Assembly: GCA_016617855.1 (NCBI GenBank)
Contig: JAECUM010001749.1
Coordinates: forward strand, 95,160 to 159,159
Length of the DNA stretch: 64,000 nucleotides
From: Megalonaias nervosa
Lineage: Eukaryota > Mollusca > Bivalvia > Unionida > Unionidae
Direction: 5' to 3'
A program made the translations under genes and the position numbers. Position 1 is the first letter of the stretch. Each line of letters begins with the position of its first letter. Shown piece after piece: positions 12,931 through 23,856 of this stretch. Under the pieces are notes generated by a model. It made no database searches. It saw only the letters and a list, made by a program, of their open reading frames with translations, and had not been told where the DNA came from.

Positions 12931-13080
12931 TATTGTTGTTGTTGTTTTGGGGCCTTAACGCCATTTCTCAGCACATGATAGGCTAAGAACCAGGGAAAAT
13001 CCCAGTAAGAACCAGTGACCCATGGGAAGCTACTGACAGCTTACTCACATACCCACACTGGCCGAGCCAGAGAGTTGAAA
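12931..13080 (-). mobile_element. tRNA-derived SINE, 5'-truncated, minus orientation with (TTG)n tail
   Basis: Reversed, it ends with the family tail (CCTATCATGTGCTGAGAAAT, then GGCGTTAAGGCCCC) followed by (CAA)n. The body shares GGTCACTGGTTCTTACTGGG and TGGGTATGTGAGTAAGC with the other copies. The A/B-box head is missing. Confidence 0.65.
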
Positions 13081-13254
13081 GTTGCTCTTTTGAAGCTTTC
13101 AGTTACTTTGGTCATGTAGCTCAGCTTGACAATTATTATTCACTATTTCTTTGGTTTTATCTAATCACACATTAATTAAAGTGAATGAGAAATCCAGTGT
13201 GAAAGGCAATTTGAAAAATCTGTACCAGTTTATTGTCAAACATAGGATTTGTGG

Positions 13255-13415
13255 GAACCATGGTGGCCGAGTTGTCTAAGGCACTCACCTTTACAAATCA
13301 CTGCTATCTCACCTCTGGGTAACAGCTTCCTTAAGTTGTGGTTCTTACTGGTTTTTTTCCAATTTCTTCCTCCACCGATATACTGGCTGCCTAGTCCTAC
13401 AATGTAAGATGCCTC
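13255..13415 (+). mobile_element. tRNA-derived SINE, 5' and central part, interrupted by a DNA transposon
   Basis: It starts with the A-box phrase GTGGCCGAGTTGTCTAAGGC and proceeds through GGTTCTTACTGG and TTCTTCCTCCACCGATATA, then stops at the end of the large transposon beginning at 13416. The missing 3' end (CAGCCTATCATGGGCTGC, then GCGTTAAACCC) appears at 22136-22190, across the transposon. Confidence 0.6.
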
Positions 13416-14300
13416 CCCTGTTATTTGTGATTTTTAAGTTGCGATCTTACTGCCTAAATAATGACATTGTGTAACATGTTCTAAGATCAACTAAATCAGA
13501 AAGAGAAGTCAAATTTTCAGGACTATCGCACACACTTGGCAGCCCATATCAACACTTTTCTACAAACTAAAATCATATTGCTTTAGTTGGACTTTACTTA
13601 CTCTCATGACTTTTTTCTAATAAATTCAAATTCCGTCAAAAACAAAAAAAAAACAAGTTTTCAAGTTCCGCTGACCTACAATTCAGTTGACTGGAATGTG
13701 ATTGAAGCCAGGAATGCTGCAATCAGTTCAAAGGATGACAGGTATCTTAATTAACAAAATGATGTATCTAAACACTATTCAATATTAGTAGGTGTATAGA
13801 AACACCGAAACGTACCAAAACACCAGAATGCAATGAAAACACCAAAACACACTTCATTAATATTGTATATGACATAGTGTATATTAGTTGTGCATGTACA
13901 ATTTATAACTTCGAAATTTAATATTAGTTATAAAATAGGTTAATATGTACTTTCTTTACTGCAACAAGAGACGCAATATCAAATTAATAAGAAGCTGGAA
14001 ATTGCACATTTTGGCAACAGTTTTGAAAGTAAATAAATTTAATATTAACAGCATGTATTTCAATGTTTACACGAGTTTAAAGCTTAAGCTTTTGATAATA
14101 AACATATTAATAATGATTTATTAAGTTGATTATTATATTGTGATTATTAATAATTATATTTTTCTTATTATTTTATGTTCTGGGATGTGTAAAACTTGCA
14201 TGAACCAGCAAGTGAAACAGATGTATACTGGTAGTTTAAGTGTAACTATCATGAATTATGTGCGAACAATTATTTTATGGTCTAAATGCAAAGATACATG
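13416..14300 (+). repeat. Left long terminal inverted repeat of the 8.7-kb transposon
   Basis: Pairs with 21446-22135 in reverse complement. This copy is longer because of extra AT-rich sequence (for example 14100-14170) and an A-rich insertion near 13640. Confidence 0.65.
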
Positions 14301-16329
14301 AGATAATATATAAATTCGTTCATTAAAATATACTAAGAAATTAACACATTGCCATACTATTTATTCCAAAGGACAATTTACTAGTATATACATGTTTATA
14401 TACACTGCATCACATAACCAATCATAAAATTATAATACAAATCTTATTAATATGAAATTTGAACATTATCAAAGATGTGTACAAGAAATGCAGGCATTTA
14501 ATCATAAATTTATTAGAAATCAAACAGTTGATTTGCGGCAAGAGTGGTTATGTAAATCAGTTTAAAATTAGCGGGCTGATTCAAACAAATTAATAGTATA
14601 TACAGGTTTACACATGACATCGCATAAATTATCATGCGACAGGTGCGTTCAGTGCAATATACGGTATCTAAAATTATGCTATATGTTTGTCTTAGTCTTT
14701 TATTTGTCACTGATCGTTTGTTTGTTTTCCGTTTTCTTTGTCCTGGTTTCTTCTGTGTGTCCTTGGAGCCACGATTTCTGACTGTCCATCTGATGATGTC
14801 ATGTATTTAATGTCTGTAAGAATGAAGCGTCTGAATTTTGTGTACAGTTTTTGTCCTTATTCGGTGCCATCCATTCCGTCTTTGAAATTTGAAACTGTCT
14901 GTGACTGTCAGTTAGTCGATATTCAACAGTCCCTATTAATGCACTTCTCAAGTCTTTGAACTGTCCATCCAATAAGTCATCTAAACAAGATACAAATTCT
15001 GTCTGAAGCTTCAATTCCCACTCTACAATCTGCTGAACACATGGATAATGGACTCACTATTGTTGTTCATTGATTCATCTTCGATCAAATCCAGCGGTTT
15101 TGGTCCGTTACTTTGGTCAGCAACTGATTTCTCAGTCTTGACTGATAATAGTCAATAAATTTTGAAGAAGCTTCCCAACAGAAAGACTACAAGTTATCAC
15201 ATTGGTCTTGAAAACAAATTGTGTCATTGCATCCAAAATTCCCCCAAATCCAAACATCTTGTCCAAAATAAGATTTTGGTCCTTTTTGTCAACAGCATTC
15301 TCTTTAAGTTTGCACTTAGTGTTTTTGCAAAGGTGTCTGATACATAAGACATGAATCGAATCACAAGTTTAGTCGATTCTGTATCTACTAATTTCATCTT
15401 CAAATGATGGAAAAAGTGTCAGTAACTCTCAAAGTCGCTATTGGCATGCACAAAGATCAGTCCTATAAAAATTGTCGATTGTCCTGAATGCTAATTACAT
15501 AAAACTGTTTATAAGAAGTCACAGTCATATGCATTTCACAAAGGTTAAATGTTTTATCAAGTCCTATAACAGTCTGTCCAGTGCAGCACATATTCTTTGT
15601 CAGTTATCTATTCATTGTCATACAGTAAAATACATGGCATTTTTCCATTAGTCCATATAAGAGCTCTTACAAAAAAATGGTTGCACGTAATCATATTCTC
15701 AAGTTGCTGACTATGATCTGTGACAGTTTTTCTATGTCCAGTAGTATGTCCCTTTGATTTTTCATACTTTTTTTTGTCAAGTATATTTGGCATTCCAGTC
15801 GTGTCACCTCGTCATACTTCTTCTTCAGCTTTGCTTAGATCATTTGTGGTTTGTCTGTCTGTACCATGTCCTTTACTTCTTTCTTTACAAAGTCTGGTGT
15901 CCATAAATATTCTAATACTGGATCTTTTGAATTTCCATGGGAGGCTAGACCAGGAAATGTGCCAATGTATTCTACTACAGTCAGTCAACTTGTTAATGCC
16001 CCTTCTCCTAACCAAGTAACTCTTTTCTTATAAGACTGATCTGCTTTTAGCGAAGTATAGTACCTATGGACCACAACAACTCTGTTGGATTCTGGTTGAG
16101 GGTCCATACTTCCGCTCTGTCTGCCATGTTCCCCTTTAACTCTGGCATGATTACAGACCTGCCCCTTGCAAAAATATATTTTCTTGAGATCACCATTTGC
16201 ACATAATAAATAATTAGTTTTAGGCAAGGAACCAGAAGTTGTGTTCCATGAACCACAATCATCAGAAAAGCTACTCTGATTTCTTGCTGCGATTTATGAT
16301 ATTAGATCCATTGTTAATAGTTAAATATA

Positions 16330-16488
16330 CCGTATATACTCGCATATAAGCCCGTTCGCATATAAGCCAACCCACAACTTGACTAGGTAAAAATAGGAAA
16401 AATTGCATGACCCGCAGATAAGCCGACCCCCCTTCTTCAAGGCTTTATTTTTTCCTAAATTCTTCGGCTTATACGCGAGTATATACGG
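16330..16488. mobile_element. MITE, 159 bp, copy 1
   Basis: It begins CCGTATATACTCGCATATAA and ends with the inverted match TTATACGCGAGTATATACGG (about 20-bp terminal inverted repeats). The interior has AGATAAGCCGACCCCCCTTC. It interrupts the minus-strand DDE pseudogene. Confidence 0.8.
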
Positions 16489-16504
16489 CACATAACAGTG
16501 CCTA

Positions 16505-16650
16505 CCATATATACTCGCATATAAGCCAACCCCCCAACAAGACTAGGTAAAAATAGGAAAATCTGCATGACCCGCAGATAAGCCGACCCCCCTTCTTCAA
16601 GGCTTTATTTTTTTTCCTAAATTCTTCGGCTTATACACGAGTATATACGG
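16505..16650. mobile_element. MITE, 146 bp, copy 2, tandem to copy 1
   Basis: Same family and orientation as 16330-16488. It begins CCATATATACTCGCATATAA and ends TTATACACGAGTATATACGG, with a nearly identical interior (GACTAGGTAAAAATAGGAAA). Only 16 bp separate the two copies, which suggests tandem duplication or insertion into a relative. Confidence 0.8.
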
Positions 16651-17020
16651 TACATTTTCTTTTTTGCCATGTGGGATTTTTTTTCTAAGCAAGTGATGAA
16701 CTACTTTGCTAGCATCTAAGAAATTTCCCAATTCTAGTTCCCCTTTAGCAAGATAGTCCTCAGTCCTGTCCTCGTTGGTAAAGTTTTTATTATAGTTGTG
16801 AGTATGGGTTTTTTTTTCAGTCCTGTCATCATTGGCACTGATGTTGCAAGGAATACTACAAGATTTTTATTGAGATCTGTAGATGAGATTGATATTTCAA
16901 TTTTTCCATTGTTGTGTGAGAGTTAGAATTATTTAAATCTAATACTTCTATTTCAGATTGCAATTTAAGAATTGTAATGAAATGATTTGGCTTCAAGGAT
17001 ATAAGATTGTCAGGAAGCAA

Positions 17021-18531
17021 CAGGGATCACACTACCAGGCAAAGTGGGTGACCAAGTCACCTAAAAAATGTAAACTTCGCCTTCTTCTGTTAGGAAAATG
17101 AAAACGACTTTGCCTTGTGATTTGTTTTACAGGTATGTTGACTGAAAATACTTTTTGAGATGTCCCCTCACCTTAGCCAAGTTAATTCTAGCATTGTGTT
17201 GTAGCGAAATGTATTCATCAAGCCATCAGTAGCTAGGCCTAGTTTTGATATCAGTTATGCTGACAAACTCTTGCACATTCACAGGCATGTGTTTTGATAG
17301 CTGACTGACCATTAACCCATTCCAGAGTAAGTTAGCAACTATCAAGGCCCTAGTCAGAAAAAAAGAAAAAAGCAGAGACCTACTTGTTGGTCTATCATGG
17401 CCTGATTTCCGCATGTTATCCTTTGATGATAAAAACTTACAAACTTGTGTTTCAAAAATTAAAACGATAGTATGTAAATAGTAATTTGTGTTTTAAGACC
17501 AGAATCGTTGATCTGGATATTTTAACTGCCTGTTATACACTATTTCATCATAAAACTAGTTTGAAGCATAAGTGAATCGGTGACAAAGAAATAATGGCAG
17601 ACATAGCTATGTCTGGGAAGTAGACCTACCAGTTTATTAGATTGTTTTCATAAATCATCGGGCAAATATATTCAGAAAAATATACAATTAATAGAAAGCA
17701 AAGCCTAGGTATTATATTATTTAAGATTTAACTTTAAAATGCAATTATGTAAGTCAGAGTGTGCAATGTTGTGGAGGAATTCACGAGAAGCGTTGTAAGG
17801 TCAAAGTTGTTTTCAGACTTGACTCGCATTTGTGAAAATACAGAAAAAAACTGCAAAGCAGATACTATTTAACCAATGCCTAAAATTACTACAAGTACAT
17901 AGACAAATAAATAAACCATAAGTTTGCAATACTATCAATGGACTGTTGTAATAAAGCTATATAAATTGAGTGATTACATTACTAAAACCCCTCCTTCTAA
18001 AAATAGATGCACTCAAGTCTGTGTTGATTTGGTTGGAAAGAATGGTTTAATTTAGATACCTACTATAAAGGAGCCATTTCTGTAATTTTATGCATTTTAG
18101 TTTGTTATGTATGAATAGTTATGGTAATGTTTTGTCCGCAACAAAGAAATGACAAATAGTATGATCTGAAGACACGTGTGCATTTGTCCACATGTACATG
18201 GTACAGGGGTTCTTTCAAACTGGTTTAGAAATCTTTGAAAGTGCCATTATTGTGAACTTTTAGCAAGTATTTTTTTAAAAAGAAATTTTTAAAAAATTGA
18301 TTAAGGATAGTTGATCAAGCATTTTTACTAACTTGCAATTACAATAATGTAATCTGGTTACTCAGTTGAAAGGTGTTATAATTTGGTTTCTATTATTCTC
18401 TTTTAGAGTCATATGGCCAAAATAATTCAGAAAATTTTCCACTTGAAAATAAAGTACCGCTTAAATCGAATGTTAAATGCAAATATGAATACTGTGAAAT
18501 AGAGGGCATAATTCAAATAAGAGAACACACA

Positions 18532-18595
<64 letters not shown>

Positions 18596-18703
18596 CATTT
18601 CTTGCTTTGCATCCACTTCTCCCTGTTGAGCTCTTACTTCTCCCTGTTCTGTCCAAAAGAAGAAGTCACTTCTCCCTAAAATTCAAGTCTAGCTTGACCC
18701 CTG
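17021..18703. mobile_element. hAT-like non-autonomous element nested in the OTU/DDE transposon
   Basis: In the second copy of the host transposon the phrase GTCTGGAAGTAACATCTGAC (47520-47539) is continuous. Here the same phrase is split: GTCAGGAAGCAA ends at 17020 and GAGCAATATCTGAG resumes at 18704. The 1683-bp insert starts CAGGGATCACACTA and ends TAGCTTGACCCCTG, whose reverse complement is CAGGGGTCAAGCTA. These are hAT-style ends with near-identical GAAGCAA/GAGCAA flanks. No transposase is recognisable inside. A short minus-strand open stretch (17226-17414) is unassigned, and a (TA)n run lies at 18535-18592. Confidence 0.55.
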
Positions 18704-18870
18704 GAGCAATATCTGAGTCCACATAATACATATTTCTGGATCAGAAAACTTTACACCTCTACCCTGCACAGTTCTGATGACATCTCCGGATGCAGTTGTG
18801 TCAGATATTATGACCATATTGGCATGTTTATTGCTGCATTCAAGGCATATATACATGCCATTTCAGAATA

Positions 18871-20710
18871 CAGTGGGACCCCTCTATAGCACGCTCCGTT
18901 ATAACACGAATTCGGATATAACACGGTCATGGCATGGCTCCCGAAATTTCATTTACCTTATTACCTTGTAAAAAAAAAAATCTTGTAAGTACGAAAAATA
19001 AAATATGTAAAAAGTTTTATTATCATTTTGGAGAAGAGATTGCATATAAATTCGAATATAAGACGATTGTGGCATGGTTCCTGAAGTATCATATCCATGT
19101 ATTATTCTCATACACGGAAAACATTTCTTTTTTGGGGAGGTAATCGCGTACGGATTCAAATATAAAACAATCTTGGCGTGGCTCCTAAAATTTTTTAATT
19201 TAACCAATTTCTTACAGTTTTGTGCCAAAATAAACATCGGAAATACGAGTTTCTGAACCAATGGCTGGGCCTTTTGAGAACTTTGATCTTTGTTTATTGT
19301 TGAAAAATGACAGCTCATAAGTGTTAATCTTATTATTACTGATCCATGAGCAATGAAGCCATCAAGTCTACTTTGTGTTTGTCTTCAATGCATTCCATAT
19401 ACAGTCGTTGCTCAAACAATATCCGACATATGTTCTCTAAACTGACTACACAACTAAGCAACAAACAATGCAGCAGTTGATAAAAGATTCTCACCTGAAT
19501 TTATAGATCAATTAATTTAAGTACATTGCTCATCATCAAAGTCAATTGCCAAGCTAAACTTGTTCAAATTATGGGGCAACGATTTATAAAACATCAAAGA
19601 AACAAAAACCGCCAACATGTGCACATGGCTTGGCAGTGTTGTTTTATGCAATCAGTTGACCAATGAATAATGTTGTCCACTTCCTAATATCAGTTTTTAA
19701 AGTGAATTATAGAAGAGAACTTGTGAAAAAGATTGTTTGCGATGAAACCTCCATCCAGGCGACACTACAAAGTTTAAATCTGAAAGAAGTAATGTACCTC
19801 GGTGGCAAATCTTGGGATGCCATTACGCCCAGATGCATTGAGAAATGCTGGGAAAAAGGACTTGGGGCAGCATTTACTACTACTCAGGATAACAGCGGTG
19901 ATGATGATGATAGTTTATTTGATGGATTTTCTGAGAATGATGTGTTCGAGGCTGAAAGGGCATTTGGGAAGCTGATGCAGTCACGCGACCGTGTTAATGA
20001 ATGGAGACGCAAGATATTGACTATGTTCGAATTCTTCATTTAAGAAATATGATTGACTTTGCGAAGAGCAAGCATGACAGTAGCAGAAAGCAGCTGAAAA
20101 TCACTGAGTTTTTCAAACAATAATAAAGTATTACAATTCACGGATGAGAAAATTTAGCAGTAAGAAATTTATACAGACACCGTTTTTTAACCTTCGGACG
20201 TACTGTTCCATCATTCGGTACGTAATATTTCCTATTTATTTTTCCACTGAATTCAGTCACATAATGATCTGTGACAAAATTATTGAATATTTTAAATCTG
20301 TATGCGGATATTTTCAATGGAAATACTTGTATTGTGGATTCAATGTATGTGATTTGATTCACGGGTGAGTACACGGTGTTGATACTCTATTCATGCTATA
20401 GATTAGATATGTATATATAAACTATACACGTGTATGTACCAATGCGTGGTTCTCTGAATAAAGAAATATATTATATATGCAATCTCTGTTATCACTGCAG
20501 GTGTTTTCTCATTTAATATACATTAATTTAAAATGGTAATTATGCCAATGAAGCACACGTTTCTGCACCTGTTTTCATTACCACCCCCACCCACCCTGCT
20601 AACCCTGCAAATTTGTTGGTATTGTACATGGTTACTTATAACACGGTTCGGTTCATAACACAGTCGGGTTCTATGGCTCCCACCTACCGTGCTATAGCGG
20701 GGTCCCACTG
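18871..20710 (+). mobile_element. Tigger/pogo-type DNA transposon, 1840 bp, with TA target duplication
   Basis: The ends are CAGTGGGACCCCTCTATAGC on the left and GCTATAGCGGGGTCCCACTG on the right, a near-perfect terminal inverted repeat. They are flanked by TA at 18869-18870 and 20711-20712, the duplication expected of Tc1/mariner-pogo elements. It lies inside the OTU/DDE transposon and is internally deleted: only the transposase C-terminus remains recognisable. Sub-terminal copies of phrases such as TATAACACG and GGCATGGCTCC occur at 18900-18945 and recur in altered form to 19190. Confidence 0.85.
19663..20043 (+). pseudogene. Tigger/Jerky-type transposase, C-terminal fragment
   Basis: The frame ends at a TAA at 20041-20043. 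It contains FKVNYRRELVKKIV, the stretch that follows the DDE core in Tigger transposases, then LKEVMYLGGKSWDAITPRCI and EKCWEKGLG, the usual 'AW..V...TI.NCW.K.G' segment. An acidic tail follows (GDDDDSLFDGF). The DNA-binding CENPB-like domain and most of the DDE domain are absent upstream, so this is a deletion derivative that could only move in trans. Confidence 0.7.
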
Positions 20711-20990
20711 TACAAACTGATGAACAAGTTGTGAATAACTGCTTGTTAGGGTTCCATTATCTAAAAACAAGTAATGTAAACTATAGTCACTGTTTTCATC
20801 AGAAGTTGTTTTGTTCCAAATTATTTCAACAGTCATCATCAACCTTAACAATTTGTGAAAATGTTCTAAGGCAGAATTGGCTAGGGATATTGCTCTATAC
20901 AAACCGTTTCCATCTCCAACTACAGACAGGGGTATGTTATGTGTTTTGAATACTGGGTGGAACATTCTAAGAATTTCACTTCAGTTGCTA
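20684..20990 (-). pseudogene. OTU-like cysteine protease module of the 8.7-kb transposon, catalytic Cys lost
   Basis: On the minus strand the frame reads MFHPVFKTHNIPLSVVGDGN then GLYRAISLANSALEHFHKLL. The phrase VVGDGN-x-LYRA matches the OTU active-site loop (DGNC[LF][FY]R), but the Cys codon is GGT (Gly) here. The frame then runs into the Tigger insertion at 20710 and would resume left of 18870. From memory, similar OTU-like segments sit at the N-side of vertnin-like and transposon proteins of invertebrates, which supports linkage to the DDE-like region downstream. Protease activity is not expected. Confidence 0.6.
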
Positions 20991-21445
20991 CCGGATCACG
21001 GCTGCTGGTATGGTATCATTATTACATTCTGATTTACATGTGCCACAGTGAAATTCTGCTATCTATACTGATTCACTAAGGAACATAGCCAACTGGAAAA
21101 GATTTGCAGACTTTTAGCATTTTTATATGAAGATACATGCCACTGTCATCAATTCATATTCTTAAATAGCACATACATATGCCCAGATTGCAACAATAAA
21201 CATGCCAATATGGTCATATTATTCACCACGACTGCATCTGGAGATGTCATCAGAACTTTATACTAGAATTGTGTAGGGAAGCGGGGAGATATCATGAGAA
21301 CTATACACTAGAATCATGGAGGGTAGATTTGTGAAGTCTTCTGCATGGAAATATAGAAAATATTACTCTGAATCATGGGCAAACAACTTTTGTTGTTATA
21401 TAAATACCAACATAAATATGGAAATGATCTTACAAGCCATTCTTG

Positions 21446-22135
21446 CATGTATCTTTGTATTTAGATCATTAAAATAATTCTTGATAGTTACACTGTACAT
21501 CTGTTTTACTTGCTGGTTTTCACAAATTCATGCATTCTCACATAATCAACTTAATCATTACTAATATGTATTTATGATTAATAGCTTAAGCATTAAACTC
21601 ATCTATAAATTGTAACAGACGCTGTTAATATTAAATTTATTTACTTTCAAAACTGTTGCCAAAATGCACAATTTCCAGCTTATCAATTTGATGTTGCATC
21701 ACTTGTAGGCAGTAAAGAAAGTGCATATTAATCTATTATATAACGAATATTAAATTTCAAAGTTATAATTATACATACAAAAACCAATGATACACTATGG
21801 TATATACGATATTGCATTTTGCTGTATTCCAGTGTTTCAGTGCACCAAATATTAGGATACTGTCATTCATTTTCATTAACGAAGCATACTTCAACTTAAT
21901 CTAAGTTGCTTCTATCAGAATTTGAATGTATTTGAAAAAAGACATCAGAGTAAGTAAAGTCCGACTAAAGCAAAAGGACTTTAGTTTGTTGAAAAGCGTC
22001 AGTATGGTCTGCCAAGTGTGTGAAATATTCCTGAAAATTTAATTTTTCGTTCCAATCTCAGTCGACCACAGAACACGTTACACAACGCTTTTATTCAGGC
22101 ACTAAAACGGCAACCTAAAAACACAAATATCAGGG
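21446..22135 (-). repeat. Right long terminal inverted repeat of the 8.7-kb transposon
   Basis: Inverted counterpart of 13416-14300. The end CACAAATATCAGGG at 22122-22135 mirrors CCCTGTTATTTGTG at 13416-13429. Confidence 0.65.
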
Positions 22136-22195
22136 TACATGCCCGCCATGTACAGCCTATCATGGGCTGCAAAAAGGGCGTTAAACCCATAAAAG
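22136..22195 (+). mobile_element. SINE 3' end, continuation of the copy at 13255-13415
   Basis: ACAGCCTATCATGGGCTGC followed by GGGCGTTAAACCC matches the tail of the tRNA-derived SINE family. It lies directly outside the transposon's right end, as expected if the transposon inserted into the SINE. Confidence 0.5.
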
Positions 22196-23856
22196 CCGAG
22201 GATTTGATCCATAAATATTCCGTACGTATCGCCCAAAGGCCCGTTCAACTGACTGTAACTCTACGCCAGCGGGAAATACTAGCGTCTAAATTAAATTACA
22301 TACTTATCGGAGTGCTCTATTTAACGGTCGAAGGACCATTTGATTTTGTACCTCTGCTGTTATGCTACAGATACTTGCGAGAAAAGACGGCATTAAATAT
22401 ACTCATTTGTTGCCATTCTTCGTCTTGAATTTCAAATACCTGAATGGCCAATAAATTTATTTAGCTTATATATGCAAGAGACGCTAAATTAATTGTAAAT
22501 TTTGGTGCCGAGGTAGCTTTCCTTATAAACCTTCTTCGAGAAGAGTCTAAGAAAGGGGCTGTGCTAAAAGAATGGTCAGAAAAGTCGGGTCCATGTATTT
22601 ACCGCAAACCAACATCAATCTACCGCAAACCACTTTTAACGTGCATTATAATGTTAATTTATCTGTGAAAAGAATGTTTTAAGTGAACAAAATGTGAAAG
22701 TTATAATATAATACGTGGAGACATTTTGAAATGAGACTGCTAATTTACACCGAGTGCGAGCTGCAGCTGTGAAGTGTCGATATGGTATGTTCATTTCTTT
22801 TTCATAATCATTTAAATACCCATTACAGTCATGATAAAATTATTACTGGAAGACTTCCGGTTCTGTTTGAACATTGTTTTCAAACAAATTTCACATAATT
22901 TATATGCCGCGAAATTACACAACATTGTATTTCAGTCACTCAAATAGTCGTAAAATTCATATGCAACAATTAATATATAATTAAAATAAGTAAGTTTATT
23001 TGACTATATTTGAAGGAAACAGGTCATAAACACCCCCACTGAAAACTTGCCCTCGACAAAAACGCCCGTTTTCACGGGATCGCCCCAATTGCAAAATCGC
23101 CTCTAAAAAATAAAAAAAACAACGCCCCCCCCCCCTTTTTCATAAAATCGCCACCATTCCAGTCAATAACGCCCAATTCTCTGTATTTATTATAACCTAA
23201 GAACCATAGAACATTAGCGGCCTAAGTAATATTTGAAGATTTCACCAGGGGAACAGGCGTATGTTATGGTTAAAAATATATATTTTTGTAATAAAAAATG
23301 AATATATTATATTCAACAAACACTTGAGGTTTCTATACTTAGATATTTATTTTGTTAGGGTAACAGGATTCAATATTTTTTTTTTTAATGTAGTTTTATT
23401 GTATACGTTACATTTAATACTAAAAGGTTGAAGATAAAATGTGACTTCATTATATAAAAAAAAAAGCCAGTAATGTAAAAGTGACTAATTTTCATCCCTT
23501 TAATGACCTTTTTAATTAAATGTAAATCAACGTGACTTACTTTTAATGATTTAACCTGGGCTTAATTTAAATTCCTTTTTAGCATACTTCAAGATAAGAG
23601 TTACAGCATCTCTCTCTCTCTCTCTCTCTCTCTGTGGATTTTGCAACGTTCTACACAACTTTTTCGTGCCCAAAATAGCATTGGTTGTAGTAGTGGCCAT
23701 GCAGGATGTTCCGTGTCTTCGGTGGAAAGAGCACATATAGTATTGTTGCATCGTATTATCGTAAACTGTTCTTGATATTTTTTGGAATCCAAATACTTCT
23801 AGACGAGGAGGCACAAAAGGCATTTGTTAGTCTGGTCACAATGACAGACATCAGAA
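22196..23856. other. Non-coding, poly-C and (TC)n tracts, nothing else recognised
   Basis: Contains a C-run at about 23126-23135 and (TC)n at 23610-23633. A Pro-rich-free 88-codon open stretch at 22162-22428 overlaps the SINE tail and has no recognisable protein character. Confidence 0.45.

Larger units (their letters stand above)
14740..17020 (-). pseudogene. DDE-like transposon protein, central and C-terminal part, broken
   Basis: Reading down the minus strand from 17020, an acidic/Asn-rich N-side segment is followed by a cysteine module whose tail reads PKTNYLLCANGDLKKIYF, then CKGQVCNHARVKGEHG. Next come RYYTSLKADQSYKKRVTWLG, a basic stretch with RPTG-like and KKKYEKSKGHTTGHRKTV motifs, and RALIWTNGKMPCILLY. 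At 15495-15570 there is VIGLDKTFNLCEMHMTVTSY, which looks like the first catalytic-Asp strand of a DDE transposase. IFVHANSDFESY follows near 15410-15450, and a C-terminal piece FVSCLDDLLDGQFKDL lies at 14940-15000. Several frameshifts and stops are present, and two MITEs interrupt it at 16330-16650. It shares most segments with 46440-47660, which is the better preserved N-side copy. Confidence 0.55.
13416..22135 (-). mobile_element. 8.7-kb DNA transposon with long terminal inverted repeats encoding an OTU/DDE-like protein; carries nested insertions
   Basis: The left 13416-14300 and the reverse complement of 21446-22135 align through long blocks: CCCTG(T/A)TATTTGTG at the tips, then TTGTGTAAC(A/G)TGTTCT, AAATTTTCAGG, CACACACTTGGCAG, GCACATTTTGGCAACAGTTT and CCAGCAAGTGAAACAGATGT. 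These are inverted repeats of about 0.7-0.9 kb, with indels. Both ends abut two halves of one SINE, and the flanks TAAGATGCC and TACATGCC may be a decayed target duplication. The interior encodes, on the minus strand, an OTU-like module (20684-20990) and a DDE-like region (14740-17020). It has been split by a hAT-like element, a Tigger element and two MITEs. A second partial copy is at 46440-47660. Confidence 0.65.

Noticed and set aside
18427..18726. Open frames through the (TA)n tract on both strands
   Set aside because: They consist of Ile-Tyr repeats from the microsatellite.
22162..22428. 88-codon open frame
   Set aside because: It starts inside a SINE tail and shows no motif or family resemblance.
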